Shown here: one piece after another, positions 31,856-38,591 of the stretch
Layout of the letters: every line of letters starts with the position of its first letter
Numbering within the stretch: position 1 is the first letter of the stretch
NCBI RefSeq assembly: GCF_009687865.1
Contig: NZ_BLAE01000096.1
Location: 1-38,591 of the forward strand
Source: Acrocarpospora macrocephala
GTDB taxonomy: Bacteria > Actinomycetota > Actinomycetes > Streptosporangiales > Streptosporangiaceae
Direction of reading: 5' to 3'
DNA: 38,591 nt
Position numbers and translations under genes: made by a program
The notes under the pieces: model-generated
Database searches by the model: none
What the model saw: only the letters and a program-made list of their open reading frames with translations
Told to the model about the DNA's origin: nothing

Positions 31856-34108
31856 CTACAGCAGCTTGTCGAGGGTGATGGGGACGTCGCGTACTCGGAT
31901 GCCGGTGGCGTTGAAGATGGCGTTGCCGACTGCGGCGGCCGAACCGACGTTGCCGATCTCCCCGAGGCCGCGGGCGCCGAGGCTCCTGGTCCCGACCTCC
32001 CCGCCGTCGTCGCCGAGGGGCCCGATGAGGAGCGGGTCGGGTCGGTCGAGCAGGTGCACGTCGATGTCGGGGATGTCGGCGTTCACGGGCACCAGGTAGT
32101 CGGCGAGAGTGCTGCCGGCCAGGCGCCCGGTGTCGAGTTCCAGCGGGTTCTCTTCCAGCAGGGCGTACCCGATGCCGAAGATGACGCCGCCGACGAGCTG
32201 ACTCCGGGCGGCCCGGGCGTTGATGACGCGACCGACGTCCGCGACCGTCGTGAACCGGGTGACGCGGGTCTCGCAGGTGAACCGGTTGACCCTCACCTCG
32301 CAGAAGTGGGCGCCGAAGCTGTGGTACGCGTACCCGGCGGGAGCGCCGCCGGGCCCGGAGGCGGTGGCGTCGACGCCCCGCGATCCGAGGGCGGTCAGCA
32401 GGCGGCCGAAGGACATCGAGCGACCGTGCGCGCGCAGGCGGCCCTCCTCGTAGCGCAGGTCCTCGGCGTTCGCTCCGTGCCACGGCGACCGGGGATCGGT
32501 CACCGCGAGCTGCTTGAGCGCGGCGATCGCCTCGCGGGCGGCGCCCACGATCAACGGCACGGTGGAGTGCGTGGCGCTGGAGCCCACAGCGGGTGCGCCC
32601 TGGGGCAGCGCCGAGTCACCGATCTCGGGCGTCACCCGCTTCAGCGGGATCCCCAGGGCGTCGGCGCCGGCGATCGCTACCATGGTCCACCCGCCGGTGC
32701 CCAGGTCCGCGGTCGCGGTCGACACCACCGCGGTGTCGTCGTCGAGCAGCCGGACCCGGACGCTCGCGGGGTGGCGGGTCGCCGGGTACACGGCGGTGGC
32801 CATGCCGACGCCGAACAGCCACTGCCCGTCGACGCGCGCGCGGGGCGTGGCGTGGCGGCGGGACCAGCCGAAACGCCGGGCGCCGACGCGGTAGCACTCG
32901 TCGAGGTGCTTGCTCGACCACGGCAGGCCCGTGGCGGGACTGACGGTGGCGTAGTTGCGCAGCCGCAGCTCGACCGGGTCGACACCGGTGGCGACTGCCA
33001 GTTCGTCCATCGCCGTCTCCAGGGCGAACGCCCCCGGGGCCTCGTTGGGCGCCCGCATCGCCCGGCTGCCGGGCAGGTCGAGGATGACCTGCCGGGGGCC
33101 GACGCGCAGGTTCGGCGTGCGATAGAGCGTGTCCGAGGTGGCGTGGGCCGGGGTCACGTTGAAGCCGCCGACGACCGGCATCTCGGCGTCGCTCTCGTGG
33201 CTGACGGCGTTGAGGACCCCGTCGCGGGAGGCGCCCAGCCTGACGATCTGGGTGAGGTGCGGGCGGTGGCCGACCAGGGTGAACATCTGTTCCCGGGTGA
33301 GGACGAGCTTGACGGGGCGGCCCAACTCGCGGGCCGCCGCGGCGGCGACGAGGGCGTCGCTCCACACGACGACCCGGGCGCCGAAGCCGCCGCCGACGTA
33401 CTTCGAGATCAGACGGATGTCCTGCGGGAGGACGCCGAGCCGCTGGGACAGCAGGAGCGCGTACGCCGGCGGAATCTGCGCACCGGCGTGCACGGTCACC
33501 CGGTCGCCGTCCCAGACGGCGAGGGTGGCATGGGGTTCCATCGCGACGTGGTGCTGCACCGGCTGGTGGAACTCGGCCTCCACGACGACGTCGCTGGCGG
33601 CGAGCGCCGCGTCGATCGACTCGACGCCGGGGGCGAGGATCGTGAGGTTGCTCGGCGACCCGCTGACCGTGGGGCCGGCCGGCACGCGGGGCTCGTCCGC
33701 GAGGGAGGTGCGCGGCGGCTGCGCGTCGTAGGTCGCGGTGACCAGCGCCGCGGCGTCGCGCGCCTGCTCGACGCTCTCGGCGACGACCATGGCGATGACC
33801 TGTCCGTGGAAGCGCACGGCCGTGTCCTGCAGGGGGGCGTAGTTCTCGACGAGGCCACGAAACTGGGGTGCGACCGGGTACAGCTTCAGGCGCGGGTCCG
33901 GCGCGGCGTACACGCGCAGGACTCCGGGAGAGGCCAGCGCGGCCCCGGCGTCGATCCTGGTGATCGTGCCCCTCCCGATCGTGCTGGTGACGACGTGGGC
34001 GTATGCCGTGCCGGGGGCCGGGTAGTCGGCTGAGTACTGGGCGGCGCCGGTGACTTTCAGCCGGCCGTCGACGCGGTCTATCTCACGCCCGACTGGGGAA
34101 TTCGTCAT
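31856..34108 (-). CDS. paoC: Periplasmic aldehyde oxidoreductase, molybdenum-cofactor subunit
   Basis: A 750-residue large subunit of the xanthine-oxidase family. It opens REIDRVDGRLKVTGAAQYSA. Molybdopterin-binding landmarks are QHHVAMEPHATLAVWDGDRV, YVGGGFGARVVVWSDALVAA, RAPNEAPGAFALETAMDELA and TADLGTGGWTMVAI. The catalytic Glu lies in GARGLGEIGNVGSAAAVGNA near the end. It matches PaoC/YagR in size and order. The PaoABC heterotrimer oxidises aromatic and other aldehydes to acids in the periplasm. The large subunit lacks its own signal, as expected for piggy-back Tat export with PaoA. AGGAG lies 5 bases before ATG 34108. Its start overlaps the mini-ORF stop (ATGA). Confidence 0.93.
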   Translation of the reverse strand: MTNSPVGREIDRVDGRLKVTGAAQYSADYPAPGTAYAHVVTSTIGRGTITRIDAGAALASPGVLRVYAAPDPRLKLYPVAPQFRGLVENYAPLQDTAVRFHGQVIAMVVAESVEQARDAAALVTATYDAQPPRTSLADEPRVPAGPTVSGSPSNLTILAPGVESIDAALAASDVVVEAEFHQPVQHHVAMEPHATLAVWDGDRVTVHAGAQIPPAYALLLSQRLGVLPQDIRLISKYVGGGFGARVVVWSDALVAAAAARELGRPVKLVLTREQMFTLVGHRPHLTQIVRLGASRDGVLNAVSHESDAEMPVVGGFNVTPAHATSDTLYRTPNLRVGPRQVILDLPGSRAMRAPNEAPGAFALETAMDELAVATGVDPVELRLRNYATVSPATGLPWSSKHLDECYRVGARRFGWSRRHATPRARVDGQWLFGVGMATAVYPATRHPASVRVRLLDDDTAVVSTATADLGTGGWTMVAIAGADALGIPLKRVTPEIGDSALPQGAPAVGSSATHSTVPLIVGAAREAIAALKQLAVTDPRSPWHGANAEDLRYEEGRLRAHGRSMSFGRLLTALGSRGVDATASGPGGAPAGYAYHSFGAHFCEVRVNRFTCETRVTRFTTVADVGRVINARAARSQLVGGVIFGIGYALLEENPLELDTGRLAGSTLADYLVPVNADIPDIDVHLLDRPDPLLIGPLGDDGGEVGTRSLGARGLGEIGNVGSAAAVGNAIFNATGIRVRDVPITLDKLL

Positions 34109-34185
34109 CGTGACTCCTGATAGTTGATGAAGGCTTCCGGTTCTGGCGTCACGACCCCTGTCGGCGGTGTCATGGGGTCGTTCAT
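34105..34185 (-). CDS. 26-codon mini-ORF coupled between paoB and paoC
   Basis: ATG 34185 overlaps the paoB stop (ATGA), and its own TGA overlaps the paoC start (ATGA). AGGAG precedes it by 6-7 bases. The peptide is acidic and proline-rich (MNDPMTPPTG ... EPEAFINYQESR) with no membrane segment. Both overlaps being intact suggests selection for translation, either for a small subunit-like peptide or simply to carry ribosomes across the 73-base gap to paoC. No homologue is known to me. Confidence 0.5.
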   Translation of the reverse strand: MNDPMTPPTGVVTPEPEAFINYQESR

Positions 34186-35159
34186 CGGCGCTCCTGCAGG
34201 ACCGTCAGGGCCCGGACCAGCGTGCGTCGCAGCAGCGCCGGCTTGAACGCGTTGTGCGCCAGCGGCCGGGCGCCGTCCGCGGCGCCCCCGACCGCCGACT
34301 CGAACGTGTCCGGCGTCGCGGGCCGACCGGTCAGCGCCCGTTCGACCTCCGTCAGGCGCCACGGTCTGGTTCCCACCCCGCCGACGGCGATCCTGGCCTG
34401 CGCAACAGTGCTGCCGCGCAGCTCGAGCGCGACGGCCGCCGAGGCGAGGGCGAACTCGTACGACTGCCGGTCGCGGACCTTCACATAGACCGAGTGCCCG
34501 GCCCACGGTGAGCGGGGCACGGAGACGCCGGTGATGAGCTCACCCGGTCGCAGCACGTTCTCGACGTGGGGGGTGGTGCCGGGAAGGGCGTAGAACTCGT
34601 CGAGCGGCACGGTGCGCGTGCCCCGCGCCGAGGCCAGATGCACCACTGCGCTCAGCGCCACCAGCGCGACGGCCAGGTCGCTGGGGTGGGTGGCCACGCA
34701 GGCGTCGCTGGTGCCGAGGATCGCGTGGCTGCGGTTCACCCCGGTCAGTGCCGAGCAGCCGCTGCCAGGTTCCCGCTTGTTGCAGGCGGTCGTGACGTCG
34801 CGGAAGTAGCCGCATCGGGTGCGCTGCAGTAGGTTCCCGCCGATGCTCGCCATGTTGCACAGCTGAGCCGAAGCGCTCAGCTCCAGCGCCTGCGCGATCA
34901 TCGGATAGTGCTGGCGCACGGTGCGGTGGGTGGCGACGTCGCTCATCCGCTCGAGCGCCCCGATGTGCAGCCCGTCGCGGTCCAGGGTGATGCCGTGCAG
35001 CGGGAGCCGGTTGATGTCCACGACGCGGGCCGGGGTCATCACGTCGAGCTTCATCAGGTCGACCAGGGTCGTGCCGCCGGCCAGGAAGGCGGTGTCCGCC
35101 CCGGCGTCCGCGACGGCCTCACTCACCGAGCGCGATTGGGTGAAGGTGTAGGGCCGCAT
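34182..35159 (-). CDS. paoB: Periplasmic aldehyde oxidoreductase, FAD subunit with [4Fe-4S] site
   Basis: 325 residues from ATG 35159, which overlaps the paoA stop by one base (TGATG). FAD-binding motifs FLAGGTTLVDLMKLDV and ASIGGNLLQRTRCGYFRD are present. The Cys set (CNMASIGG; RTRCGYFRD; TACNKREPGSGC) matches the extra four-iron cluster loop that distinguishes PaoB-type subunits. CO dehydrogenase flavoprotein C-terminal domain follows (DRQSYEFALASAAVALELRG). It carries electrons from the molybdenum and 2Fe-2S centres to FAD and the outside acceptor. A longer in-frame start (35219) would run inside paoA and is unlikely. Confidence 0.93.
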   Translation of the reverse strand: MRPYTFTQSRSVSEAVADAGADTAFLAGGTTLVDLMKLDVMTPARVVDINRLPLHGITLDRDGLHIGALERMSDVATHRTVRQHYPMIAQALELSASAQLCNMASIGGNLLQRTRCGYFRDVTTACNKREPGSGCSALTGVNRSHAILGTSDACVATHPSDLAVALVALSAVVHLASARGTRTVPLDEFYALPGTTPHVENVLRPGELITGVSVPRSPWAGHSVYVKVRDRQSYEFALASAAVALELRGSTVAQARIAVGGVGTRPWRLTEVERALTGRPATPDTFESAVGGAADGARPLAHNAFKPALLRRTLVRALTVLQERR

Positions 35160-35791
35160 CAGCGCATCACCTTCTCCGCGTCGCGGATCGCTGCGACGAT
35201 GAACGGGTAAGCGCTGCACCGGCAGATGTTGCCCGACATGCGTTCGCGGATCTCGTCGTCGGAGCTCGCGTGTCCTTCACCGACCATGGCGACCGCCGAC
35301 ATGATCTGCCCGGGGGTGCAGAAGCCGCACTGCAAGCCGTCGTGGTCGATGAAGGCCTCCTGCATCGGATGTAGCCGGTCGCCCTGGGCGAGACCCTCGA
35401 TGGTGGTCACCGCACGATCGTCAGCCGCGGCAGTCAGGGTCAGGCAGGACAGCACGCGCCGACCGTCGACATGGACGGTGCACGCCCCGCACTGACCCCG
35501 GTCGCATCCCTTCTTCGTCCCCCTGAGCTCCAGCCGTTCGCGGAGCGTGTCGAGCAGGGTGGCCCTCGGGTCGACCCGCACCGTGACCGGGTCGCCGTTG
35601 ACCACGACCCGTACCGTCACGAGACCGGCACCCGCCGCGGCAGGGTCCGGTGCGGTAGGGTCCGCCGCGGCATCCGCTGCCGCCGTCAGCAGCAGCGGCG
35701 CCGCCGCCGCAGCGACGACGAGGCCGCCACCCAAGAAATTTCGCCGGGACACACCCGACCCGCCGGGGCCCGCGTTGTCGTCAGAATTCAT
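35159..35791 (-). CDS. paoA: Periplasmic aldehyde oxidoreductase, [2Fe-2S] subunit with Tat signal
   Basis: A 210-residue protein. A twin-arginine leader (VSRRNFLGGGLVVAAAAAPL) is followed by AADA, so the whole folded complex is probably exported by Tat. First cluster: CDRGQCGACTVHVDGRRVLS, plus the Cys of LSCLTL. Second cluster: LQCGFCTPGQIMSAVAMV and SGNICRCSAY. This is the xanthine-oxidase-family ferredoxin-like subunit. It is the first gene of the pao operon, with AGGAGAG 5 bases before ATG 35791. No MocA- or XdhC-like maturation gene (PaoD) follows paoC here, so cofactor insertion must use a protein encoded elsewhere. The promoter should lie in 35792-35967; no boxes stand out. Confidence 0.93.
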   Translation of the reverse strand: MNSDDNAGPGGSGVSRRNFLGGGLVVAAAAAPLLLTAAADAAADPTAPDPAAAGAGLVTVRVVVNGDPVTVRVDPRATLLDTLRERLELRGTKKGCDRGQCGACTVHVDGRRVLSCLTLTAAADDRAVTTIEGLAQGDRLHPMQEAFIDHDGLQCGFCTPGQIMSAVAMVGEGHASSDDEIRERMSGNICRCSAYPFIVAAIRDAEKVMR

Positions 35792-35967
35792 CGAGTCTCT
35801 CCTGGTCAGGCAGCAAGATCAGGCAGGGAACGGGACAGCACCGCGACCGCCGTATCCGGTCCAGGTGCTGCTACCAGGCTGACCAACGAGGTCGATCACA
35901 GCCAGGACCTGCCGATCCCAGGCTGAGGTCGGCCGGGCGCACCCACGGCACAACCGGGCGGGGTATC

Positions 35968-36150
35968 TCACGCGGTATCTGCGGCGTAGGCGGCGAGGTC
36001 GTCGACCATGCGCTGCATCACGCCCGGGAGGACGAACGGCATCAGCCAGCCGGCCCCGGGCCGTGCACGCCAGGTGATGGTCGTCCCGCCCGCAGCGGTC
36101 GGCTCCAGGTCGATCACCGCCCGGTAGTCCTTGTGACGGCCACCTGACTG
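35968..36150 (-). pseudogene. SRPBCC (polyketide cyclase/START-like) C-terminal remnant
   Basis: About 60 codons read DYRAVIDLEPTAAGGTTITW, RARPGAGWLMPFVLPGVMQR and MVDDLAAYAADTA, typical of the last strand and long C-terminal helix of SRPBCC proteins with polyketide-cyclase-like folds. Upstream, the frame runs antisense-like into the aldehyde dehydrogenase end with no domain content, so the N-terminal 80 or so residues are missing. It sits 11 bases past the aldehyde dehydrogenase stop and probably marks a deletion junction. Confidence 0.65.
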
Positions 36151-36160
36151 CACTGCTTCG

Positions 36161-37624
36161 TCAGCGGCGTGAAGCGGAGCTGGTGGCGTCTGCGCCGAAC
36201 ACCAGCCCCTTGATCTGCTGGAATTCCTCCAGTCCGTATCGTCCGTACTCCCGGCCGGTCCCTGATCGCTTGTAGCCGCCGAACGGGACGCCGGGGTTGA
36301 ACCCGGCGCCGTCGATGAAGACCTGGCCGGCCTGAAGCTGCCGGGCCACCTCGACGGCTTCGGAGCGGGTGGCGCCCCACACACCGGCGCACAGACCGTA
36401 GGGCGTTCGGTTCGCGAGGTCGATGGCCTCTTGGATCGATTCGTAGGGCTGGATCACCAGCACGGGCCCGAAGATCTCGTCAGTCACGAGAGCCGAATGG
36501 GGCGGGACGTCGGAGAAGACTGTCAGCGGCAGGTAGTAGCCATGGCTCAGCGTCGCCGGGCGATCGGGGCCGCCGGTCAGCAGCCGCAGGCCTTCCTGCT
36601 GTCCTCGGCGGATGTAGTCCTGCACGCGTTCCTGCTGGGCTTTCGACGCGAGCGGCCCGTAGTCGGTGCCAGGGGCGGACGGGTCGCCCACGACGTAGCC
36701 GGCGACCGTGTCACGGACGATCGTCTCGGTCTCGGCCAGGCGTGCTCGGTCGACCAGGATTCGGGTCAGGGCCATGCACGTCTGGCCAGAGTTCAGGAAG
36801 CCCGAGCGCAGTGCCTGCTGCACGGCCGGTTGCAGTGGCGCGTCCGGCAGGATGACGGCGGGGCTCTTGCCGCCCAGTTCCAGGGATACCTTCTTGACGG
36901 TGGCTGCTGCCGCGGTCGCGACTTGGATGCCGGCTTGGGTGGAACCGGTGAACGACACGAGGTCGACGTCCGGATGACTGGCGATGCGCGCGCCGACGGT
37001 TGTGCCGTCGCCGATGACCATGTTGAACACGCCGGGCGGCAGGCCGACCGAGTCGATTGCCTCGGTTAGGGCATAGGCCCCCAACGGAGTGATCTCGCTG
37101 GGCTTGTAGACGACGGTGTTCCCGGCTGCCAGCGCCGGCGCGATCTTGGCCGCGCTCTGATGCAGCGGGTAGTTCCACGGTGTGATCGCGCCGACCACCC
37201 CGTACGGCTCGCGCAGCACCGTCGCACCGGGGATCGTCTCGTCCGGCTTGGACTGCTCGATCAGGTCGGCGGCCGAGGCGAAGAAGTGTATCGGGCTCCC
37301 GGCGTGCGCTCGGCGAGACAGGGTGATCGGAGATCCGACCTCCGCCGTCTCCAGCTGTGCGATCTCCTCATGACAAGAGGTCAGCTCAGCGGCGATCGCG
37401 CGCAGCAGCGCGGCACGCTCGGACACGGGCGTCCGCGCCCAGCCCGGCCCGGCCCGACGGGCAGCGTCAACCACTGCCTCGACGTCAGTGACGTCCCCCA
37501 ACGTGACCTGGCCCAGGCTTTCCTCGGTGGCCGGGTTGGTCACCACGACCTGCTGCGTACTGTGCGAGCGGACCCAGCGCCCGTTCACGTAGAACGTGTC
37601 CATGTACCGTCCATTCGTCTGCAT
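36161..37624 (-). CDS. NAD(P)-dependent aldehyde dehydrogenase
   Basis: 487 residues from ATG 37624, chosen because it overlaps the upstream stop (TGATG) and precedes the conserved FYVNGRWVRS. Family landmarks are EPYGVVGAITPWNYPLHQSA (cofactor side), KPSEITPLGAYALTEA, SFTGSTQAGIQV, the general base Glu in VSLELGGKSPAVIL, the catalytic Cys in FLNSGQTCMALTRILVD, DEIFGPVLVIQPY and VPFGGYKRSGTGREYGRYGL near the end. It oxidises an aldehyde to an acid with NAD(P)+. The substrate is unknown, but resemblance is to the broad ALDH group that includes benzaldehyde-type enzymes. It may complement the periplasmic aldehyde oxidoreductase next door, but it is a separate transcription unit. Confidence 0.93.
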   Translation of the reverse strand: MQTNGRYMDTFYVNGRWVRSHSTQQVVVTNPATEESLGQVTLGDVTDVEAVVDAARRAGPGWARTPVSERAALLRAIAAELTSCHEEIAQLETAEVGSPITLSRRAHAGSPIHFFASAADLIEQSKPDETIPGATVLREPYGVVGAITPWNYPLHQSAAKIAPALAAGNTVVYKPSEITPLGAYALTEAIDSVGLPPGVFNMVIGDGTTVGARIASHPDVDLVSFTGSTQAGIQVATAAAATVKKVSLELGGKSPAVILPDAPLQPAVQQALRSGFLNSGQTCMALTRILVDRARLAETETIVRDTVAGYVVGDPSAPGTDYGPLASKAQQERVQDYIRRGQQEGLRLLTGGPDRPATLSHGYYLPLTVFSDVPPHSALVTDEIFGPVLVIQPYESIQEAIDLANRTPYGLCAGVWGATRSEAVEVARQLQAGQVFIDGAGFNPGVPFGGYKRSGTGREYGRYGLEEFQQIKGLVFGADATSSASRR

Positions 37625-38048
37625 CAGGTTCTCTCTTCCGCTTGGCTGAGGTCCTGGCACATGCTGTCGCCGTGGATTCGGCGGGTGATCGCGTTCAACG
37701 CCGGCCGGGCCAGCCCGCGCGGGGCCTTCAGCATCTCGTGCAACCTGGAGGTCACCGATGCCAGCGTCGCGTCTGCCAATAGTGCGGAGTCCTCCGTGAC
37801 CGATCCGGTCACGGTCTGGAACACGGCATCGAGCCGCTGCGCCGCCTCGTTGCAGGGCCGGAGGCGGGTCGTCGAGGGACGCCAGGCCCTTCCGGATGCC
37901 CTTGCTCAGCACGAGCAACGACCGCGTCGGCGAGCACGTCGCCGGTGGCCAACGCCCACCGCATCAGGTCAGCCCGAGCCTCGCCGAACTGAGCCAGAAC
38001 GGTCGACCGACACGCTCGCCCAGTCGGCCACTCAACCTGCTCGATCAC
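37624..38048 (-). pseudogene. Frameshifted remnant coupled to the aldehyde dehydrogenase (possibly MpaB/DUF2236-like)
   Basis: Three frames hold plausible protein in series. The first is ADLMRWALATGDVLADAVV. After a shift near 37920 comes LSKGIRKGLASLDDPPPALQ. After another near 37850 comes EAAQRLDAVFQTVTGSVTED, then LLADATLASVTSRLHEMLKA and PRGLARPALNAITRRIHG. The GD-x-LADAVV and GLASLDDPPPAL segments recall the start of oxygenase MpaB/DUF2236 proteins; I cannot place the last part. The final frame stops at TGA overlapping the aldehyde dehydrogenase ATG. The gene was therefore once the first member of that operon, and its decay could affect coupled translation. Confidence 0.45.
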
Positions 38049-38160
38049 GACGTCTCCCCTAGAAAACTAGTACTGACCGTCCGCCCAGGTCAGGGGGTAT
38101 CTCCATACGCCCTTTCCTGGGCAGACGCGGCTAGACCCGTTTTCCGCGCATCGGTGATCT

Positions 38161-38591
38161 TCAGCGAAGTTGCCGAGGGTCGGTATCGAGGAGGTCGAGC
38201 AAGCGGAGTTGAAGGACCGTCGGTTGCGGGATGATCGGCGGGTCCTGGCCGTTTCCAGGGATGATCTTCATGGTGGCCAGCGCGTCGAGGATGAGCCTGC
38301 CGGTGGGGATGGCCGGTCGTCCGGCATACAAACCCTCGACTCTGATCTGGCCTTGTTCGGCCAGCGCGTGTCTGACCTGGCGTTCGATGAGGGAGAAGAT
38401 GAGCAGGGCCAGGCAGATGACGGTGACCAGGGCGGCGATGCGCCGGTTGTTCTTCAGGTAGAGGGCTGCGACGGCCAGGGGGCCTTTGAAGGCGGAGTAG
38501 CGGCGTTCGACCGCTTCCTGTCCTTTGTAGAGGGTCAGGACGGTGGCGGTGTCGGCCTGATCGGGGGGCAGGTTGGTGAGCAGGGCGTACC
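38161..38591 (-). CDS. IS1634-family transposase, C-terminal part (cut by window edge)
   Basis: The frame is open from the window end to TGA at 38161-38163, 143 codons. It reads YALLTNLPPDQADTATVLTL, YKGQEAVERRYSAFKGPLAV, YLKNNRRIAALVTVICLALL, IFSLIERQVRHALAE and LYAGRPAIPTGRLILDALAT. This is the conserved distal part of IS1634/IS1549 transposases, including the YKGQ-x-VERRY-x-x-FKGPL segment with the catalytic Glu. No defect is visible in this portion, so the element may be intact beyond the window. The insertion-sequence right end should lie in 38049-38160, but I could not define its terminal repeat. Confidence 0.87.
   Translation of the reverse strand, partial: YALLTNLPPDQADTATVLTLYKGQEAVERRYSAFKGPLAVAALYLKNNRRIAALVTVICLALLIFSLIERQVRHALAEQGQIRVEGLYAGRPAIPTGRLILDALATMKIIPGNGQDPPIIPQPTVLQLRLLDLLDTDPRQLR

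Noticed and set aside
31733-34033. 766-codon plus-strand ORF opposite paoC
   Set aside because: It is antisense to a well-supported molybdenum subunit, is Gly/Arg/Val-rich and has no domain content; a codon-bias shadow.

Overview
High-GC DNA with frequent GTG starts, AGGAGG-type ribosome binding sites, ATGA/GTGA overlaps and TGA stops points to a large-genome actinomycete. The mix of families suggests Streptosporangiales or Streptomyces-like, but I cannot name a genus. The window looks like an accessory, recombination-prone region (chromosome arm or large plasmid): at least ten gene remnants sit between intact operons.

Layout. 1-836: end of a rifampicin-monooxygenase-like FAD hydroxylase with a large internal deletion. 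979-3648 (-): HTH/NB-ARC/TPR STAND protein with highly similar 126-bp repeats. 3797-4902 (+): small membrane peptide, then an ArsR regulator/VOC protein operon with its own operator. 4958-6100 (-): zinc-finger coiled-coil protein. 6176-8048: Xer/dif-like site, tyrosine recombinase broken by an amber codon, and an IS1380 remnant. 8269-9132 (-): beta-propeller lectin. 10074-10715 (-): HAD phosphatase resembling PgpC. 10863-13774 (+): two-gene operon of a short helical protein and an NB-ARC/TPR protein that share a glycine/asparagine motif. I read this as a candidate amyloid-signalling NLR/effector immune pair.

13854-18938: group II intron RT remnant, then a 3.66-kb element (tyrosine integrase, HTH protein, zinc-ribbon pseudo-recombinase) inserted inside an ISL3-family transposase remnant. 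19128-20819 (-): orphan periplasmic amino-acid-binding-like lipoprotein and a membrane protein. 21153-23161: chimeric ORF and a SUKH/HEAT protein. 23430-25236: decayed sarcosine/serine catabolic locus (pucR-like, sdaA, soxA). 25731-25955: a second ISL3 fragment.

26015-31655: NarL-type two-component system, divergent from a secreted PAF-acetylhydrolase-like hydrolase, then a secreted carboxylesterase and a 47-residue secreted peptide. 31856-35791 (-): periplasmic molybdenum aldehyde oxidoreductase operon paoABC, with a 26-codon mini-ORF coupled between paoB and paoC. 35968-38591 (-): SRPBCC remnant, aldehyde dehydrogenase, a decayed upstream partner, and the end of an IS1634-family transposase cut by the window edge.

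The strongest candidates for something new are the effector/NLR pair (10863-13774), the three-gene recombinase element with its ends visible (14494-18150), and the small peptides at 31512-31655 and 34105-34185. All family calls come from reading the translations; no search was run.
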